8,783 nucleotides of DNA from JBIOWF01 sp044868295 (lineage in GTDB: Bacteria > Actinomycetota > Actinomycetes > Streptosporangiales > Streptosporangiaceae). The position numbers were made by a program, and so were the translations under genes. Positions 8,062 to 8,783 of the stretch are shown here, piece after piece. The notes under the pieces are model-generated. The model saw nothing but the letters and a program-made list of their open reading frames with translations. It made no database searches and was not told where the DNA came from. The DNA is taken from positions 1 to 8,783 of the forward strand of contig JBIOWF010000259.1 of the NCBI GenBank assembly GCA_044868295.1. Reading direction: 5' to 3'. Position 1 is the first letter of the stretch. Each line of letters begins with the position of its first letter.

Positions 8062-8783
8062 GTGACTCAGCCGACGCCCGGCACGCCGAGTCTGCTGCGC
8101 GCGATCAACGACCGCGCCGCCCTGATGGTCCTGCTGGAGCGGGGGCCCCTGACCCGGCCCGAGCTCGGCGCGCTCACCGGCCTGTCCAAGCCGACGGCCT
8201 CCCAGCTGCTCGCCCGGCTCCAGGACGCGGGGCTGGTCGTCCTGGACGGCATCCGCGAAGGCCTCCCCGGGCGCACGGCCGAGCTCTACCGGATCAACGC
8301 GCGCTCCGCGCACGTGGCGGCGCTGGACGTGACCCGCTCCCGGATCGCCGTCGCGGTCGCCGACATCACCGGGTCGATCGTCTCCGAGTTCCGCCTGCCC
8401 ACACCGGGCCGCGCCGCGGGGGACGTCGTGGAGCGGGTGCGCGCCGCGCTGGCGGGAGCCTGCGCGCGGGCCGGAGTCGACCCGTCGGCGCTGCGCCGGG
8501 TGGTCATCGGCATCGGCGGCGCGATCGACCCGTCGACGGGGCGCCTCGGCTACGCGTCGCACATCCCCGGCTGGCACATCCCCGATCTCGTCGGGACGCT
8601 GCGGGACGGCATCGGCGTCCCCGTCGACATCGAGAACGACGTGAACCTGGTCGCCCAGGCCGAGCAGGCCCGCGGCGCCGCGCGGGGCCACCAGGACTAC
8701 GTGCTCCTGTGGGCCGACGAGGGCCTCGGCTCGGCCCTGGTCCTGGGCGGCAGGCTGCACCGGGGCGCCACCGGCGGCGCGGG
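8062..8783 (+). CDS. ROK-family transcriptional repressor, 3' end cut by window edge
   Basis: 240 codons are visible from GTG 8062; ROK repressors are usually about 370-410 aa, so more than a third is missing. The GTG is chosen because GGAGG (8052-8056) lies 5 nt upstream; the nearer ATG at 8057 meets a stop after two codons. Residues 20-63 form a winged helix-turn-helix (LTRPELGALTGLSKPTASQLLARLQDAG spans 30-57). The ROK domain follows: ALDVTRSRIAVAVAD (87-101), IGIGGAIDPSTG (149-160), IENDVNLVAQAEQ (190-202) and GLGSALVLGGRLHRGATGGAG (221 to the edge). The phosphate-1 loop lacks the glycines of sugar kinases and the usual GxPGxVD reads GIGGAID, so it is a regulator, not a kinase. The effector is probably a sugar or sugar derivative, but nothing visible says which. 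The zinc-binding cysteine motif would be past the edge. It is divergent from helR by about 370 bp and likely autoregulated through the 21-bp palindrome; its targets probably lie to the right. Confidence 0.9.
   Translation, partial: MTQPTPGTPSLLRAINDRAALMVLLERGPLTRPELGALTGLSKPTASQLLARLQDAGLVVLDGIREGLPGRTAELYRINARSAHVAALDVTRSRIAVAVADITGSIVSEFRLPTPGRAAGDVVERVRAALAGACARAGVDPSALRRVVIGIGGAIDPSTGRLGYASHIPGWHIPDLVGTLRDGIGVPVDIENDVNLVAQAEQARGAARGHQDYVLLWADEGLGSALVLGGRLHRGATGGA

Overview
The window is high-GC DNA with strong G/C third-position preference and GTG starts. It carries actinomycete-type genes (a HelR/HelD RNA polymerase recycling ATPase, an Lnt-Ppm1 lipoprotein acylation/mannosylation pair, a ROK repressor). 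This points to an actinobacterium, perhaps of the Streptosporangiales or a related order; the genus cannot be fixed from the sequence alone.

Layout: four genes lie on the minus strand and one on the plus strand. From left to right: (1) a short, UvrB-independent-type UvrA paralogue (1-2304, minus; its last few residues lie beyond the left edge); (2) a ~300-bp gap with its likely promoter and an overlapping dyad; (3) ppm1, a polyprenol-phosphate-mannose synthase (2605-3348, minus); (4) lnt, apolipoprotein N-acyltransferase (3348-4907, minus), whose stop codon shares one base with the ppm1 start (TGATG); (5) a ~500-bp non-coding gap with a good minus-strand promoter candidate and small hairpins; (6) a HelR/HelD-family RNA polymerase-binding ATPase (5411-7687, minus); (7) a ~370-bp divergent intergenic region with a strong hairpin on the helR side and a promoter plus perfect 21-bp palindrome on the other; (8) a ROK-family transcriptional repressor (8062 to the right edge, plus, incomplete).

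How they work together: lnt and ppm1 form a translationally coupled pair, the order seen in mycobacteria, where the two activities are fused in M. tuberculosis Rv2051c. Lnt N-acylates exported lipoproteins, and Ppm1 makes the polyprenol-phosphate-mannose used for extracytoplasmic mannosylation. The HelR-like ATPase and the UvrA-like ABC ATPase are both soluble nucleic-acid-associated ATPases from families linked to surviving antibiotics that target RNA polymerase or DNA, but nothing shows they are co-regulated with each other or with lnt-ppm1. The ROK gene is divergent and probably controls itself and genes off the right edge.

No mobile element, CRISPR array, rRNA or convincing tRNA was seen. 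The window reads as mostly ordinary chromosome. The parts most worth checking are the regulatory sequences: the ROK operator, the structured helR leader, and the dyad over the uvrA-like promoter. I did not find a clearly novel multi-gene system.
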